A stretch of 64,000 bases of DNA from Fen-1058 sp964398185 (GCA_964398185.1 CAYNML010000001.1:62001-126000), one strand, 5' to 3'; positions 43,916 through 52,744 are shown, counted from the first letter of the stretch. Notes: generated from the letters alone by a model not told the origin. Numbers and translations: made by a program.

Positions 43916-44179
43916 ATGATTTCCTGGACCGATATCGAAGTACGACAAATGCAACATGAACAACGCGTGCAGCGCGTTGAACAAAATCACTGGATGCAGA
44001 TCGCGCCGCCGGCAGCAGGTATTGATCGCTGGCAGTGGCGCGCGATGAATAAATTGGGCGGTTGGTTGGTCGAAGCGGGTAACCGCTTGCAGACGCATGT
44101 GGAGAAAGCGCGGCAGGTGGTGCGTACTTCACCGATGGCAATGGACGCCAACTCGAACTCGACGCAGCCATGCCCTTAA
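43916..44179 (+). CDS. Small hypothetical protein, 87 residues
   Basis: Well-placed AGGAGGG before ATG 43916 and a terminator just after the stop support a real gene. Residues 1-60 are helical and charged (VRQMQHEQRVQRVEQNHWMQ). No signal peptide or membrane helix. Last gene of the 41824 unit. Confidence 0.65.
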   Translation: MISWTDIEVRQMQHEQRVQRVEQNHWMQIAPPAAGIDRWQWRAMNKLGGWLVEAGNRLQTHVEKARQVVRTSPMAMDANSNSTQPCP

Positions 44180-44192
44180 AGCAGCCGAGGCA

Positions 44193-44218
44193 GCTCCCAC
44201 GCCGCCGGGCGTGGGAGC
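44193..44218 (+). terminator. Terminator of the 41824-44179 unit
   Basis: GCTCCCACGCC/GGCGTGGGAGC, perfect 11 bp with loop GCCG, 14 bases after the stop. Confidence 0.8.
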
Positions 44219-44347
44219 CCTGTCTGCTCTGAGCAGCAGTCAAATAGCCAGAGCCGGTTGGTGACTGAAGCATCCACGACGCGCACCGGCAGGGCGATAC
44301 ACCACATACCATTAACGCCGTAAACAAATCCGCGCTGTGGAAAACAT

Positions 44348-44378
44348 ACCGGCCCCGATCGAGATGATCGGGGCCGGT
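44348..44378 (-). terminator. Terminator of the aldo/keto reductase gene
   Basis: ACCGGCCCCGATC/GATCGGGGCCGGT, perfect 13 bp, 5-base loop, followed on the minus strand by ATGTTTTCC. It lies 9 bases after the minus-strand stop. Confidence 0.8.
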
Positions 44379-44386
44379 GTGCTGTG

Positions 44387-45358
44387 TTATTGCGACCAGT
44401 CAGTGGGAGTGCGATCCCAGCGGTGTTCACGCAGCTTCGCTAAGAGATCGTGATCCAGCGGCCCGGCATCGCTGGTGGCGATGTTGGCATCCACGTGCTT
44501 GAGCTTGCGCATGCCGGGAATCACCGTGCTCACATCGGGATGGGAGAGAATGAAGCGCATGGCCATGTCGGGCATGGTCATCCCGGGGGGAATGATCGGA
44601 CGCAGGGCTTCAGCATGCTCCACGCTCGATCGCAAATTCTCCGCGACGAAGTACGAGTTGCGCCAATCGCCTTCCGGCCATTTGCTATCCAGCGTCAGCG
44701 TGCCCGTCAACGTGCCTTCATCGAACGGCACGCGCGCGATGACGGCCACCTTCAATGCGCGGCACAACGGGAACAGATGATCTTCGGGATTTTGATCGAA
44801 GATGTTGTAGATCACCTGCACGGCGTCGATGAGGCCGGTGCGCAGGGTGCGGAGGACGTTATCGGGTTCCCAGCGGTTGATGCTCACCCCGATCGCTTTG
44901 ATCAGCCCCTCGCGTTTCAGATCGCTGACGGCCTTCTGCCATTCGTCGTTCTCGGCCCAATCGTCTTCCCACGTATGGAACTGCGTCAGATCGACGCTGT
45001 CCAGGCCCAGGTTTTTCAGGCTCTTTTCGGTATACCGGCGGATGTGATCGGCGGGATAGTTCTCGGCGAGATGATAGCCCCGCCGCGAGGGCCACTTGAA
45101 ACTCTTGGGCGGAATTTTCGTCGCGGTGTACAACTTTCGATCGGGATAGGCCCGCACCAACTGCCCCAGCAGTTTCTCGCTGTGCCCCTGGCCATAGGCC
45201 CACGCCGTGTCGAAGAAATTGCAGCCTAGCTCAACGGAGCGATGCAGCGACTGCATTGACTCGGCATCGTCCGACTCCGTCCAGCCGCCCATGCCCCACA
45301 TACCATAGCCCACTTCACTGACCGACCAGCCTGTGCGTCCAAAGGTTCGATAGCGCAT
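44387..45358 (-). CDS. Aldo/keto reductase
   Basis: 323 residues. The start MRYRTFGRTGWSVSEVGYG is typical; AGGAG lies 6 bases before this ATG, favouring it over one two codons earlier. The catalytic tetrad is visible: D and Y in FDTAWAYGQGHSE, K in TATKIPP, H in FHTWEDDW. The NADP-binding C-terminus has LSHPDVSTVIPGMRK. Members reduce carbonyls with NADPH; substrate unknown. Confidence 0.92.
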   Translation of the reverse strand: MRYRTFGRTGWSVSEVGYGMWGMGGWTESDDAESMQSLHRSVELGCNFFDTAWAYGQGHSEKLLGQLVRAYPDRKLYTATKIPPKSFKWPSRRGYHLAENYPADHIRRYTEKSLKNLGLDSVDLTQFHTWEDDWAENDEWQKAVSDLKREGLIKAIGVSINRWEPDNVLRTLRTGLIDAVQVIYNIFDQNPEDHLFPLCRALKVAVIARVPFDEGTLTGTLTLDSKWPEGDWRNSYFVAENLRSSVEHAEALRPIIPPGMTMPDMAMRFILSHPDVSTVIPGMRKLKHVDANIATSDAGPLDHDLLAKLREHRWDRTPTDWSQ

Positions 45359-45421
45359 GTTCATCTCCTGAAGTGTGGTTACAGAGATTATATGCCGGAG
45401 TGGAGCGGCGTGCAATGAAAT

Positions 45422-45452
45422 TGCCGTCTGATCGATTTGTAATCAGACGGCA
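45422..45452 (-). terminator. Terminator of the broken lipoprotein gene
   Basis: TGCCGTCTGAT/ATCAGACGGCA, perfect 11 bp, 9-base loop, with an AATTTCATT stretch after it on the minus strand. Confidence 0.7.
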
Positions 45453-45477
45453 GTTCACTTGGATCAGATTCGATGCT

Positions 45478-46208
45478 TTATGGTTCAACGGTGCGCAGGG
45501 TGCGAGCGACTTCGTCGAAGCGGCTGAGATCGCCGTAACCGACCAACATGACGGGATGTCCATCGATGACGGCCAGCAGCGAGAGACTCTCGCTTATGCC
45601 TGACACCAGCATCCGCACGGCGGGCAGGGTGCCGGATAACAAAACCGCTTCTTCCAACTGAATCTGCCCGTTGCTGTCGGCGATGATGGCTTTCTGCCGC
45701 GCGACCAGCTCGTCCAATGTCAGCGTCGTATTCGGCTCGGTGACGATATCGATCTTAACGATGTTTTCCGGCACGCCATCGCGACCGGGGCCGCCGGGTT
45801 TTTCCGACCACAGGATGTCGAGGTCGCCGCCTTCGTCCACGATCCAACCTTGCGGATAGTCCACTTCAAAGTTGATCGCGTCGTTGCGATAGGTCTCCCA
45901 CTCGGCCGGCACGGTCATGATCGGCTCCGGCGTAATGGTCGGTTCAGACGGCCACTGGAACGTGGTGCTCGCGCCATTCACGTTCACCGTGTAAGTGCCT
46001 TCGGGCTGATTCACCATATTGAGCGGCACAACCCTACGCCGATCTGCATCTGCACGTCATGCACCTGCATCACAGGCAACGCGGCGACCTCCTCGACCAC
46101 CGGTGTTGGCTGAATCCCCACCGAAGAGACGATGGTCGTCGGCGCACACGCGGCCAGGGCCACAACTGCCACAACGAAAACGAACTGAGATTTGATCAAA
46201 CGCAACAT
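45478..46208 (-). pseudogene. Lipoprotein gene broken by a frameshift
   Basis: The first frame (46208 to 46011) gives a lipoprotein signal with lipobox LAACA and about 58 residues. The second frame (46029 down to 45478) continues with PLNMVNQPEGTYTVNVNG, then a PsbP-like block (INFEVDYPQGWIVDEGG) and LSGTLPAVRMLVSG. They overlap by 19 bases with no start or ribosome-binding site for the second. One base gained or lost near 46020 would join them into a protein of about 240 residues. Either a recent mutation or a sequencing error. Confidence 0.7.
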
Positions 46209-46329
46209 CTGTATGCCTCCCTATAGCATTGATTTACAAGATAGAAACGCTCGAAAAGGCCGTGAAGTTCCGCTGACACAACGCCATTGCTGTTAGAGCT
46301 TTGTCAAAGCGCAGATACTCCGCCTCCGC

Positions 46330-46335
46330 TATAAT
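46330..46335 (+). promoter_or_regulatory. -10 element (TATAAT) of the 46364 gene
   Basis: Perfect TATAAT 28 bases before the start codon. TTGTCA at 46301 is 23 bp away, too far for a normal -35. Confidence 0.35.
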
Positions 46336-46363
46336 GACCCCATTCTGCTTGGGGAGGCGGCGC

Positions 46364-47995
46364 ATGACGCAGACTGACTATGACGTGATCATCATCGGTT
46401 CGGGGGCCGGCGGGCTGGCGGCGGCGGTGCCGCTGGCGCAGGCGGGGCAGCGTGTGCTGGTCTGCGAGCAGCATGAAGTGCCCGGCGGCTGGACGCATTC
46501 GTTCACGCTGCAAGGTTATCGCTTCAGTCCCGGCGTGCACTACATCGGCGACGTGCAGCCGGGCGGATCGCTGCGCCGCGTCTACGAAGGTCTGGGTGTG
46601 TCGCAGGATCTGGAATTCTGCGAACTGAATCCCGATGGCTACGATCACATCTACATCGGCCAGGAGCGCTTTGATTTTCCGAAAGGCAAAGAGAACCTCG
46701 CCGCCCGATTGAAAGATCGCTTCCCGCAGGAAGCCGCCGGGATCGATGGTTACTTGAATGCCGCGACGCATCTGATGGAAAGCTTGAGCAACATGGGGCG
46801 CATGAAAGACCTCAGTCATTTGCCGCAAGCGCTGGGCGCAACGGGCAATGTGCTGCGTTGGTATTCACGCACCGGGCAGGACTTGCTCGATCACTATCTG
46901 ACCGATCCGGTGTTGAAGGGCGTGTTGTCCGGGCAGGCGGGCGATCACGGCCTGCCGCCGTCGCAGGTGTCGGTGTTTTTTCAGGCGGGATTGACCGCGC
47001 ATTACCTCAACGGCGGCTACTATCCGCGCGGCGGCGGCTTTGCCATTCCGCGTGCGTTCACGCGCGCCCTGAAGCGAGCGGGTGGTGAATTGCGCTTGAA
47101 CACCATGGTCGATCGGATTCTGATCGAGAACGGCAAGGCGATCGGGGTGCGGCTGACCGATGGATCGGAAATCCGATCGCGCTACGTGATCAGCAATGCT
47201 GATCCGGAAGTGACCTTCGGGAAGTTGATCGGGCGCGAGCACCTCAGCACACGCCTGCGCCGCAAGGTCGATGGTGTAAAGTATTCCGGTTCGTGCCTGA
47301 GCCTGTTTTTCGCGGTCGATATGGATCTGCGCGCGGCGGGCCTTGATTCGGGCAACAACTGGTTCTACGAGAGCGCCGATGTCGATGGCATTTATCGATC
47401 GGGGTTGACGGAGGCCGCGCTCACCGCGTCGACGATGCCGGGCATGTTCCTGACGGTGACGACGCTGAAAGATCCGTCGAAGATGCATCACGGGCACCAT
47501 ACGTGCGAGGCGTTTGCGTTTGTGAGTTACGAGGCGTTCCAGCAATGGGCCAAAGAACGATCGGGTGAACACAGCGCCGATTACGGCGCGTTGAAGGAAG
47601 ACCTGGCGTGGCGCATGTTTCAGACGTTGGAACAGCGCGTGCCGGGCATCAGTCAGCACGTGGTATTTTGGAGTCTCGCCACACCGTTGACGAACGAGCA
47701 CTACATCAACGCGACGCGCGGCAACCTGTATGGCATCGAGAAGAGCCGCAAGCAGGTGGGGCCGTGGGCGTTTCCAGTGCAGTCGGAAATTGACGGACTG
47801 CTGATGTGTGGCGCGAGCACGGAGTCGCACGGTGTGGCGGGTGTGACTGGATCGGGCCTGACGGCCGCGCGTTCGATCTTGAAATGCCGCATGTCGGAAT
47901 TGCTCACGCAGCACGGGCCGGAACTGCGCATCTATCCGTCGGAAGACATCACGCAGTGGCCGGCGGAGTTGCGGGAGAAGATTGAGAGAAGGTAG
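46364..47995 (+). CDS. CrtI/RetSat-like FAD-dependent oxidoreductase
   Basis: 543 residues; GGGGAGG 6 bases before ATG. The N-terminal dinucleotide-binding fold is VIIIGSGAGGLAAAVPLAQAG, then VCEQHEVPGGWTHSF and YRFSPGVHYIGD. The C-terminal ESHGVAGVTGSGLTAARSIL closes the FAD site. The family covers phytoene desaturases, carotenoid isomerases and all-trans-retinol 13,14-reductase. The HYIGD and GGGFAIPRAFTRAL segments are closest to the RetSat/CrtISO branch. No other carotenoid genes are in the window. Confidence 0.88.
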   Translation: MTQTDYDVIIIGSGAGGLAAAVPLAQAGQRVLVCEQHEVPGGWTHSFTLQGYRFSPGVHYIGDVQPGGSLRRVYEGLGVSQDLEFCELNPDGYDHIYIGQERFDFPKGKENLAARLKDRFPQEAAGIDGYLNAATHLMESLSNMGRMKDLSHLPQALGATGNVLRWYSRTGQDLLDHYLTDPVLKGVLSGQAGDHGLPPSQVSVFFQAGLTAHYLNGGYYPRGGGFAIPRAFTRALKRAGGELRLNTMVDRILIENGKAIGVRLTDGSEIRSRYVISNADPEVTFGKLIGREHLSTRLRRKVDGVKYSGSCLSLFFAVDMDLRAAGLDSGNNWFYESADVDGIYRSGLTEAALTASTMPGMFLTVTTLKDPSKMHHGHHTCEAFAFVSYEAFQQWAKERSGEHSADYGALKEDLAWRMFQTLEQRVPGISQHVVFWSLATPLTNEHYINATRGNLYGIEKSRKQVGPWAFPVQSEIDGLLMCGASTESHGVAGVTGSGLTAARSILKCRMSELLTQHGPELRIYPSEDITQWPAELREKIERR

Positions 47996-48023
47996 CTCGA
48001 CAATGTTAAACTCGGTCAACTCC

Positions 48024-48135
48024 GTCATTGCGAGCGCTGTTTGCGAAGCAATCTCCTTGTCGGCCGAGTGGGATTGCTTCGTCGCTGTCCTTCGACTTCG
48101 CTGCGCTTCGCTCAGGATGCGCTCCTCGCAATGAC
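48024..48135. repeat. Dispersed palindromic repeat, family A, copy 4
   Basis: GTCATTGCGAGCGC to GCTCCTCGCAATGAC, with an extra internal hairpin-prone stretch (CCTTCGACTTCGCTGCGCTT), making it longer than the other copies. Confidence 0.85.
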
Positions 48136-48168
48136 GTTCTACTCTAGCCGTGCGACAGGAATTGAAGG

Positions 48169-48684
48169 ATGATACTGCCCAAACAGCGCGATCCCCGATT
48201 CATCACGGTGCGGCGCGGCGGCACTCTGAGCGACGCCGATCATCACCTGCTGGCGATCTGGGCCGCCGCTTGCGCCCAGCATGTGCTGCACTTATTCGAA
48301 GAGGTGCAACCTGATGACGATCGTCCGCGGCGAGCCATCGAGTTGGCGCGCGCCTGGTCGCGTGGCGAGGTCACGATGGCCCAGTCCCGCGCAGCGGGCG
48401 GTCACGCGATGGCGGCGGCCAGAATTCTGAACGGAGCGGCGCGCCATGCCGCGTATGCTGCTGGTCAGGCAGCGGTGGTCGCGCACGTCGCCGCGCACGA
48501 GCTCGGCGCCGCCGCTTATGCGATCAAGGCCGTGCGCGCGGCTGCGCCGAAGAGTCAGGCTGAAGAAGCAGGTCGCCGGGAGTGTGAATGGCAGCGGGCG
48601 CAACTTCCAAGCGAAATCCGGGAGCTGGTGCTGGATGATCAGCGGTTGCGCAACGACATCTGCTGGTTTGTATTCGAGTGCTGA
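48169..48684 (+). CDS. Imm5-like putative immunity protein
   Basis: 171 residues, Ala-rich and helical. LAIWAAACAQHVLHLFEEV and PDDDRPRRAIELARAWSRGE match the Imm_5 family of immunity proteins predicted to neutralise polymorphic toxins. No toxin or secretion gene lies nearby. Orphan immunity genes may protect against toxins from neighbours. The family name rests on genome context, so the function is not proven. Confidence 0.75.
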   Translation: MILPKQRDPRFITVRRGGTLSDADHHLLAIWAAACAQHVLHLFEEVQPDDDRPRRAIELARAWSRGEVTMAQSRAAGGHAMAAARILNGAARHAAYAAGQAAVVAHVAAHELGAAAYAIKAVRAAAPKSQAEEAGRRECEWQRAQLPSEIRELVLDDQRLRNDICWFVFEC

Positions 48685-48751
48685 GCGGGTCACCCGGCAC
48701 GCGGTGGCTGAAGGAGTTGCGAGAGAAGATTGATAGAGGGATGAGCAAGAT

Positions 48752-48782
48752 AAATGCCACTCGTAACTTATGAGTGGCATTT
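48752..48782 (+). terminator. Terminator after the Imm5-like gene
   Basis: AAATGCCACTC/GAGTGGCATTT, 11 bp extendable to 14, followed by GCTTGTTT. Confidence 0.75.
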
Positions 48783-48792
48783 GCTTGTTTGG

Positions 48793-48835
48793 CGAGAGGA
48801 TTTGAACCTCCGATCCCTACGGATAGTAATCATAT
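48793..48835 (-). other. tRNA 3'-end-like fragment, possible attachment site remnant
   Basis: On the minus strand, GATCGGAGGTTCAAATCCTC is followed by TCGCC, a typical T-arm with acceptor 3' strand; ATCCGTAGGGAT before it resembles a variable arm. No matching 5' acceptor or D-arm is found upstream and no CCA follows. Integrating elements often leave such fragments at their ends. Confidence 0.45.
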
Positions 48836-49002
48836 CTCCCTAGTACACAGTCTTAGGGAGAGGGTTGGGCAGTCATGTGCGCAATCATGCGCATACGGGT
48901 GGTCTTCTATGTGCAAGGCATATCTTGCAGGTGCAACCTGATTTCGTAAAATGTCTAACACCGACCGTTATTGCTTGCTAAAGGCCAGATGTAATAGTTC
49001 GA

Positions 49003-49071
49003 AAGTCCCATTTTTGCGAGATTGCTGACTATCAGTGCCAAGCATCTAACCCCGAAGCAAAAATGGGACTT
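49003..49071. repeat. Perfect 15-bp inverted repeat with 39-base loop
   Basis: AAGTCCCATTTTTGC (49003-49017) and GCAAAAATGGGACTT (49057-49071). Not seen elsewhere in the window. May be inverted ends of a tiny non-autonomous element or a terminator of the AraC gene. Confidence 0.7.
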
Positions 49072-49126
49072 AGCGGGTGGGGCGAGTTCTTGCCTTCGCG
49101 GCGGAGGCATGATCGCTGCGCGTGTC

Positions 49127-50158
49127 TCAGCGTCGGGCCAGGTATGCAGACGGACTCATGCCCGTCCAACGCTTGAAGGCATGATTGAAGGTGCTCTGTC
49201 CTGAGAAGCCCAGGCGGCAGGCGATGTCACACAACGTCATGGTGTCTTCGCGCAAGTAACGGAGCGCCGCCGCGTGCCGCTGTCGATCCAACAGCTGCTG
49301 AAACGTCACCGCTTCCTGCCGGAGATGATTCTGCAACTGCCGGGGGCTGATGGTCAACAGCTGCGCCACGCCGGTTAAGGTCGGAGCCTCATGCCGCTGC
49401 AGGCATTGATCGATCCGGCAGGCCACCCGTTCGCTCCAACTCTCGGCTTGATAAATGGCGCGCAGCGTGCGCTGGGCCAGATACTCCAACTGTGCCAGCA
49501 GCTGCGCATCGGCCATCGGAATCGGCCGGGCCAGCACGGCGCGGGGAAACAGCAACTCGGTGCGCGGTCGATCGAATACCACCGGGCACGCGAAAATCCG
49601 TTGATGCTCGTCGATGGCGGCGGGACGCGGATGAGTGAAGCGGGCTTCCGTCAATTGAATCTCGCCGCGCGTCAACAGTCGCAGCGTCTGGGTCAGCACA
49701 CACAACGCGGCTTCGGCGTGATGACGCTGCAATGGGAAGCCCGCTACGTCTGATTCGATCACGCGGCAGACGTAGTCGCCTTCCACGCGCACCGCAGTCT
49801 GAAAGAAAGCGAGGCTGAGACCTTGATAGCACGTCATCTTCTCCAACGCTTCGCCGATGGTGGCGCAGTTCATCAGCAGCGTCGTCATCAGATGACCGGG
49901 TGACAGTTGATTGATCTTTTCGCCAAAATGCAGGCCAACATCCGGATCGTTGGAGCGCGCCGCGACCTGATCCCATAGCGCGAGGCAGACCTCGAGCGGA
50001 ACAGGCTGCGTCGGGCCGGCCAACCGATCGGTCTGCACCCCGATCGCTTCCCGCACGCCCGTCAGATCGATCCCGGCTTCGATGGCATAGCGGCACACGA
50101 CATCAATAAAGTAACTGGGGGCCACCTGGCGGTGCGATCCGTGCATGGGCTTCCTCAT
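49127..50158 (-). CDS. AraC-family transcriptional regulator
   Basis: 343 residues from ATG 50158 (GGAG 2 bases upstream; ATG 50146 with AGGAAG is also possible). Longer readings upstream translate low-quality intergenic sequence. The N-terminal 220 residues match the OruR/ArgR-like Arabinose_bd domain (DVGLHFGEKINQLSPGHL). The C-terminal 100 hold two HTHs: LTGVAQLLTISPRQLQNHLR and LCDIACRLGFSGQSTFNHAF-KRWTG. It is divergent from a serine hydrolase gene, a possible target. Confidence 0.9.
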   Translation of the reverse strand: MRKPMHGSHRQVAPSYFIDVVCRYAIEAGIDLTGVREAIGVQTDRLAGPTQPVPLEVCLALWDQVAARSNDPDVGLHFGEKINQLSPGHLMTTLLMNCATIGEALEKMTCYQGLSLAFFQTAVRVEGDYVCRVIESDVAGFPLQRHHAEAALCVLTQTLRLLTRGEIQLTEARFTHPRPAAIDEHQRIFACPVVFDRPRTELLFPRAVLARPIPMADAQLLAQLEYLAQRTLRAIYQAESWSERVACRIDQCLQRHEAPTLTGVAQLLTISPRQLQNHLRQEAVTFQQLLDRQRHAAALRYLREDTMTLCDIACRLGFSGQSTFNHAFKRWTGMSPSAYLARR

Positions 50159-50388
50159 GACTCCGGCTGTGCGTGCTGCGGCAATTCTACTCGAAGTCAA
50201 CCATTGCGCCAAAATGCAAAGAAGAGTTCGTCTCTGAGCAAGGCTGTGCGCCGGCCTTGATTTAGAATTACGACCGGTGCCTGTCCGTTCGACAGCGCCT
50301 GGCGTAACCTGCGTGTGTCGTTCTCGATCTGAAGCACGCCCCCGTTGCTCAAACCGATCGGTCAACATTTACCAAGCGAGAGTCTATC

Positions 50389-51840
50389 ATGCCTAAAATC
50401 TGCAAGTTGCTATTGTTGCTCGTGTGCGTCTCACTTAGCGCTGCTTGCGCCTCTGCGGCAACTACGCCTGCTCCCACGCCCTCTCCTTCCGCCTCGCCGA
50501 TTCCCACTGTTCCGGCCCCCTTGACTGATGCAGAGTTGCAGGCCTTACTGCAAGATCGCGTTGAACGCAGTCGGCGCAATGTGGGGATTGTGGTGGGCCT
50601 CGTCGATGCGAACGGACGACGCATCATCGCGTATGGCGCCACCGATCGGGATGGCGGCCGCCCGGTGGACGGCGACACGGTCTTTGAGATCGGCTCGGTC
50701 ACCAAGGTCTTTACGGCGCTGCTGCTGGCCGACATGGTGCAGCGCGGCGAAGTCAAACTGGATGATCCGGTTGCCAGCCTCTTGCCGGTGACGGTGACGG
50801 TGCCCACCCGCAACGATCGATCAATCACGCTGCTCGATCTGGCGACGCATACGTCCGGTTTGCCGCGGATGCCTGAGAATTTCGCACCGGCTGACTATGC
50901 CAATCCCTACGCCGACTATTCAGTGCCGCAGATGTACGACTTCCTGTCGAACTATTCCCTGCCGCGCGAGATCGGAAGCGAATATGAATATTCCAACCTG
51001 GGCGCTGGCTTGCTGGGTCACGCGCTGAGCTTGAAAGCGGGGAAGGACTACGAAGCCTTGCTTACCGAACGGGTGCTGCAACCGTTGGGGTTGTCACACA
51101 CCCGCATCACTTTATCGCCTGACATGAACCAGTCCCTGGCGATCGGGCATGATGAAGGCCGTATGCCTACCGCCAATTGGGACATGTCCACGCTGGCGGG
51201 AGCCGGTGCGCTGCGATCGACTGTCAACGATATGCTGACGTTTGTCGAGGCGAATCTTGGCCGCCCGGCTTCCGGTTTGTCGGCAGCCATGGAACTCACG
51301 CATGTCGCACGACGCGCTGCCGGAGACATGGATGGGCATCCGTTGCAAGTAGGATTGGGTTGGCACACGCTCACCGTCGATGGGCATGATATAGTCTGGC
51401 ACAACGGCGGCACCGGCGGGTACCGATCGTTCATCGGCTTCGACAAAGCGCAGCAGCGCGGCGTGGTAGTGCTGACCAACACGGCCAACGACGCCGACGA
51501 CATCGGCCTTCATCTGCTGGAGCCGAGCTTGCCGTTGCAGACTTATCCCGCCGGTGCGGATCGGCGGGCCATCAAGCTCGATCGGGATTTGCTGGAGACC
51601 TATGTTGGTACATATGCGCTGGCCGCGACGACCATGATCGAAATCTCCCGCGTTGACGATCAGCTGTATCTGCAATTGACCGGCCAGCCGAAGTTTCCGC
51701 TGTACGCCGCAGCAGATACCGAGTTCTTCCTGTCGGTGGTGGACGCGCAAATCACGTTTGAGCGAGATGCCGCCGGCCAGGTGAAGCAGCTGGTGCTGCA
51801 CCAGAACGGTATGAACTTGCCGGCCGAAAAGGTCAAATAA
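50389..51840 (+). CDS. Beta-lactamase-fold serine hydrolase lipoprotein (class C-like / S12)
   Basis: 483 residues. Lipoprotein signal (lipobox LSAAC), Pro/Thr linker, then a serine beta-lactamase-like domain with SVTK (nucleophile S103, K106), YSN (201-203) and HNGG (338-341) as the third motif. The C-terminal 100 residues form an extra beta domain (LETYVGTYALAATTMIEISR), as in esterases and D-aminopeptidases of family S12. Likely a cell-surface peptidase or esterase; a real beta-lactamase role is possible but not shown. Confidence 0.87.
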   Translation: MPKICKLLLLLVCVSLSAACASAATTPAPTPSPSASPIPTVPAPLTDAELQALLQDRVERSRRNVGIVVGLVDANGRRIIAYGATDRDGGRPVDGDTVFEIGSVTKVFTALLLADMVQRGEVKLDDPVASLLPVTVTVPTRNDRSITLLDLATHTSGLPRMPENFAPADYANPYADYSVPQMYDFLSNYSLPREIGSEYEYSNLGAGLLGHALSLKAGKDYEALLTERVLQPLGLSHTRITLSPDMNQSLAIGHDEGRMPTANWDMSTLAGAGALRSTVNDMLTFVEANLGRPASGLSAAMELTHVARRAAGDMDGHPLQVGLGWHTLTVDGHDIVWHNGGTGGYRSFIGFDKAQQRGVVVLTNTANDADDIGLHLLEPSLPLQTYPAGADRRAIKLDRDLLETYVGTYALAATTMIEISRVDDQLYLQLTGQPKFPLYAAADTEFFLSVVDAQITFERDAAGQVKQLVLHQNGMNLPAEKVK

Positions 51841-51887
51841 GGCGATCCGTTTCACGCGGCTGTTCAATCTCACCGGAGGTTAATTCC

Positions 51888-52424
51888 ATGAAGAAACTCT
51901 CTGAAGTCCGTGACCGCGAACTGAAGTGGCTTCAACCGCAAGCGCTGAAGCAAGAATACGAACTGCGTGCCGGCGATGAAGTTGTCGCGACTTTGCGCTT
52001 CAAAAGTTCATTCGGCTCACTGGCCACGGCGGAAAGCGCCGAGGGCTGTTGGACGTTCAAGCGGGTGGCCTTCTGGCATCCGCGTGTGACGGTTCGGGCC
52101 TGCGGCGACGAAACCGACATCGCCGTGTTCAAGAATCGCACGTGGAACAACGGCGGCACGCTGGAATTTCCCGATGGGCGCAAGTACCTGGCCGATCTGA
52201 ACTTCTGGGCCACGCGGTACGAATTCACCACCGAAACTGATGAAGTGCTGCTGCGCTATACCTCGATTGGCGGCTTCGCACACTTCTCAGCTAAGGTGGA
52301 TGTCATGCCGGACTTCGCCCGCCAGCTTGAAATGCCCTGGCTGATCATGCTGGGCTGGTATCTGCGCATTTTGGTTTCGCAGGATTCGGCGGCGGCGGTG
52401 GCAGCGACGACGGCCGCACATTGA
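51888..52424 (+). CDS. Hypothetical protein, 178 residues
   Basis: GGAGG 8-12 bases before the ATG. The pattern of repeated beta strands ending in aromatic residues (KRVAFWHPRVTVRACGDE, TLEFPDGRKYLADLNFW) resembles LURP-one/Tubby-like barrels, with a C-terminal hydrophobic helix (PWLIMLGWYLRILV). No firm family. It follows the serine hydrolase by 47 bases and may share its transcript. Confidence 0.65.
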   Translation: MKKLSEVRDRELKWLQPQALKQEYELRAGDEVVATLRFKSSFGSLATAESAEGCWTFKRVAFWHPRVTVRACGDETDIAVFKNRTWNNGGTLEFPDGRKYLADLNFWATRYEFTTETDEVLLRYTSIGGFAHFSAKVDVMPDFARQLEMPWLIMLGWYLRILVSQDSAAAVAATTAAH

Positions 52425-52452
52425 TCAGGCTGTCAGCAGCTTGCGGTATAAT
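52421..52452 (+). promoter_or_regulatory. Possible promoter of the A1408 methyltransferase leader
   Basis: TATAAT at 52447-52452 with TTGATC at 52421-52426 (20-bp spacer, longer than ideal). Transcription would start near 52459, about 286 bases before the coding sequence. Confidence 0.45.
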
Positions 52453-52744
52453 TTAGGCGTGAAATCCAACGCTTAGAAAGACACTGACCGATGTTCACTT
52501 CTCAACCCTGTTTAGCACGGCCACCCTGCTAGACCCTTTACGCTGCCTCGTTAGCGGTTGACCTCGCGGCCCGCCGGGCCTGCCTGGCCCTTTCTTGTCG
52601 TCTCCACAAACCGACACCTGACGATCTGGACGGCGCCTGACGCTGTTGCTTTAAGAACGGCGGCGCATCTGCTCGCGCGCCCCCACTCCATTCTGTTTCC
52701 GTTTCCGTCTCAGCGAAATCGGCACAACAGAATGGAGGATAAAC
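52453..52744 (+). promoter_or_regulatory. Long structured leader of the A1408 methyltransferase gene (candidate attenuator)
   Basis: Three layers are visible. A 13-codon frame MFTSQPCLARPPC (52491-52532) could be a leader peptide, though it lacks a clear Shine-Dalgarno. GGCCC (52568), GGGCC (52576) and GGCCC (52586) can pair 1-2 or 2-3; the second pairing is followed by TTTCTT as in a terminator. Last, CTCCATTCTGTT (52686-52697) pairs perfectly with AACAGAATGGAG (52726-52737), burying the GGAGG ribosome-binding site (52734-52738). Confidence 0.6.
52686..52737 (+). promoter_or_regulatory. Shine-Dalgarno-sequestering hairpin
   Basis: Perfect 12-bp stem with a 28-base loop that itself can pair (CCGTTTC with GAAATCGG, one bulge). 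Four of the five GGAGG bases lie in the stem. The start codon is 7 bases beyond. Confidence 0.75.

Larger units (their letters stand above)
48685..49126. other. 442-base region without a gene: terminator, tRNA fragment, long inverted repeat
   Basis: From left: a terminator (48752-48782), a tRNA 3'-end-like fragment (minus, 48793-48835), TGCGCA-ATCA-TGCGCA hairpin (about 48879), and a perfect 15-bp inverted repeat (49003-49071). It is lower in GC than the surroundings, suggesting foreign DNA. Confidence 0.55.

Noticed and set aside
48793..48880. A complete tRNA gene on the minus strand
   Set aside because: Only a T-arm and 3' acceptor strand are convincing; no D-arm, no matching 5' acceptor strand, no plausible anticodon arm.
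52459..52476. GTG-started five-codon frame at the start of the methyltransferase leader
   Set aside because: It would coincide with the transcription start, but it is too short and lacks any supporting signal.
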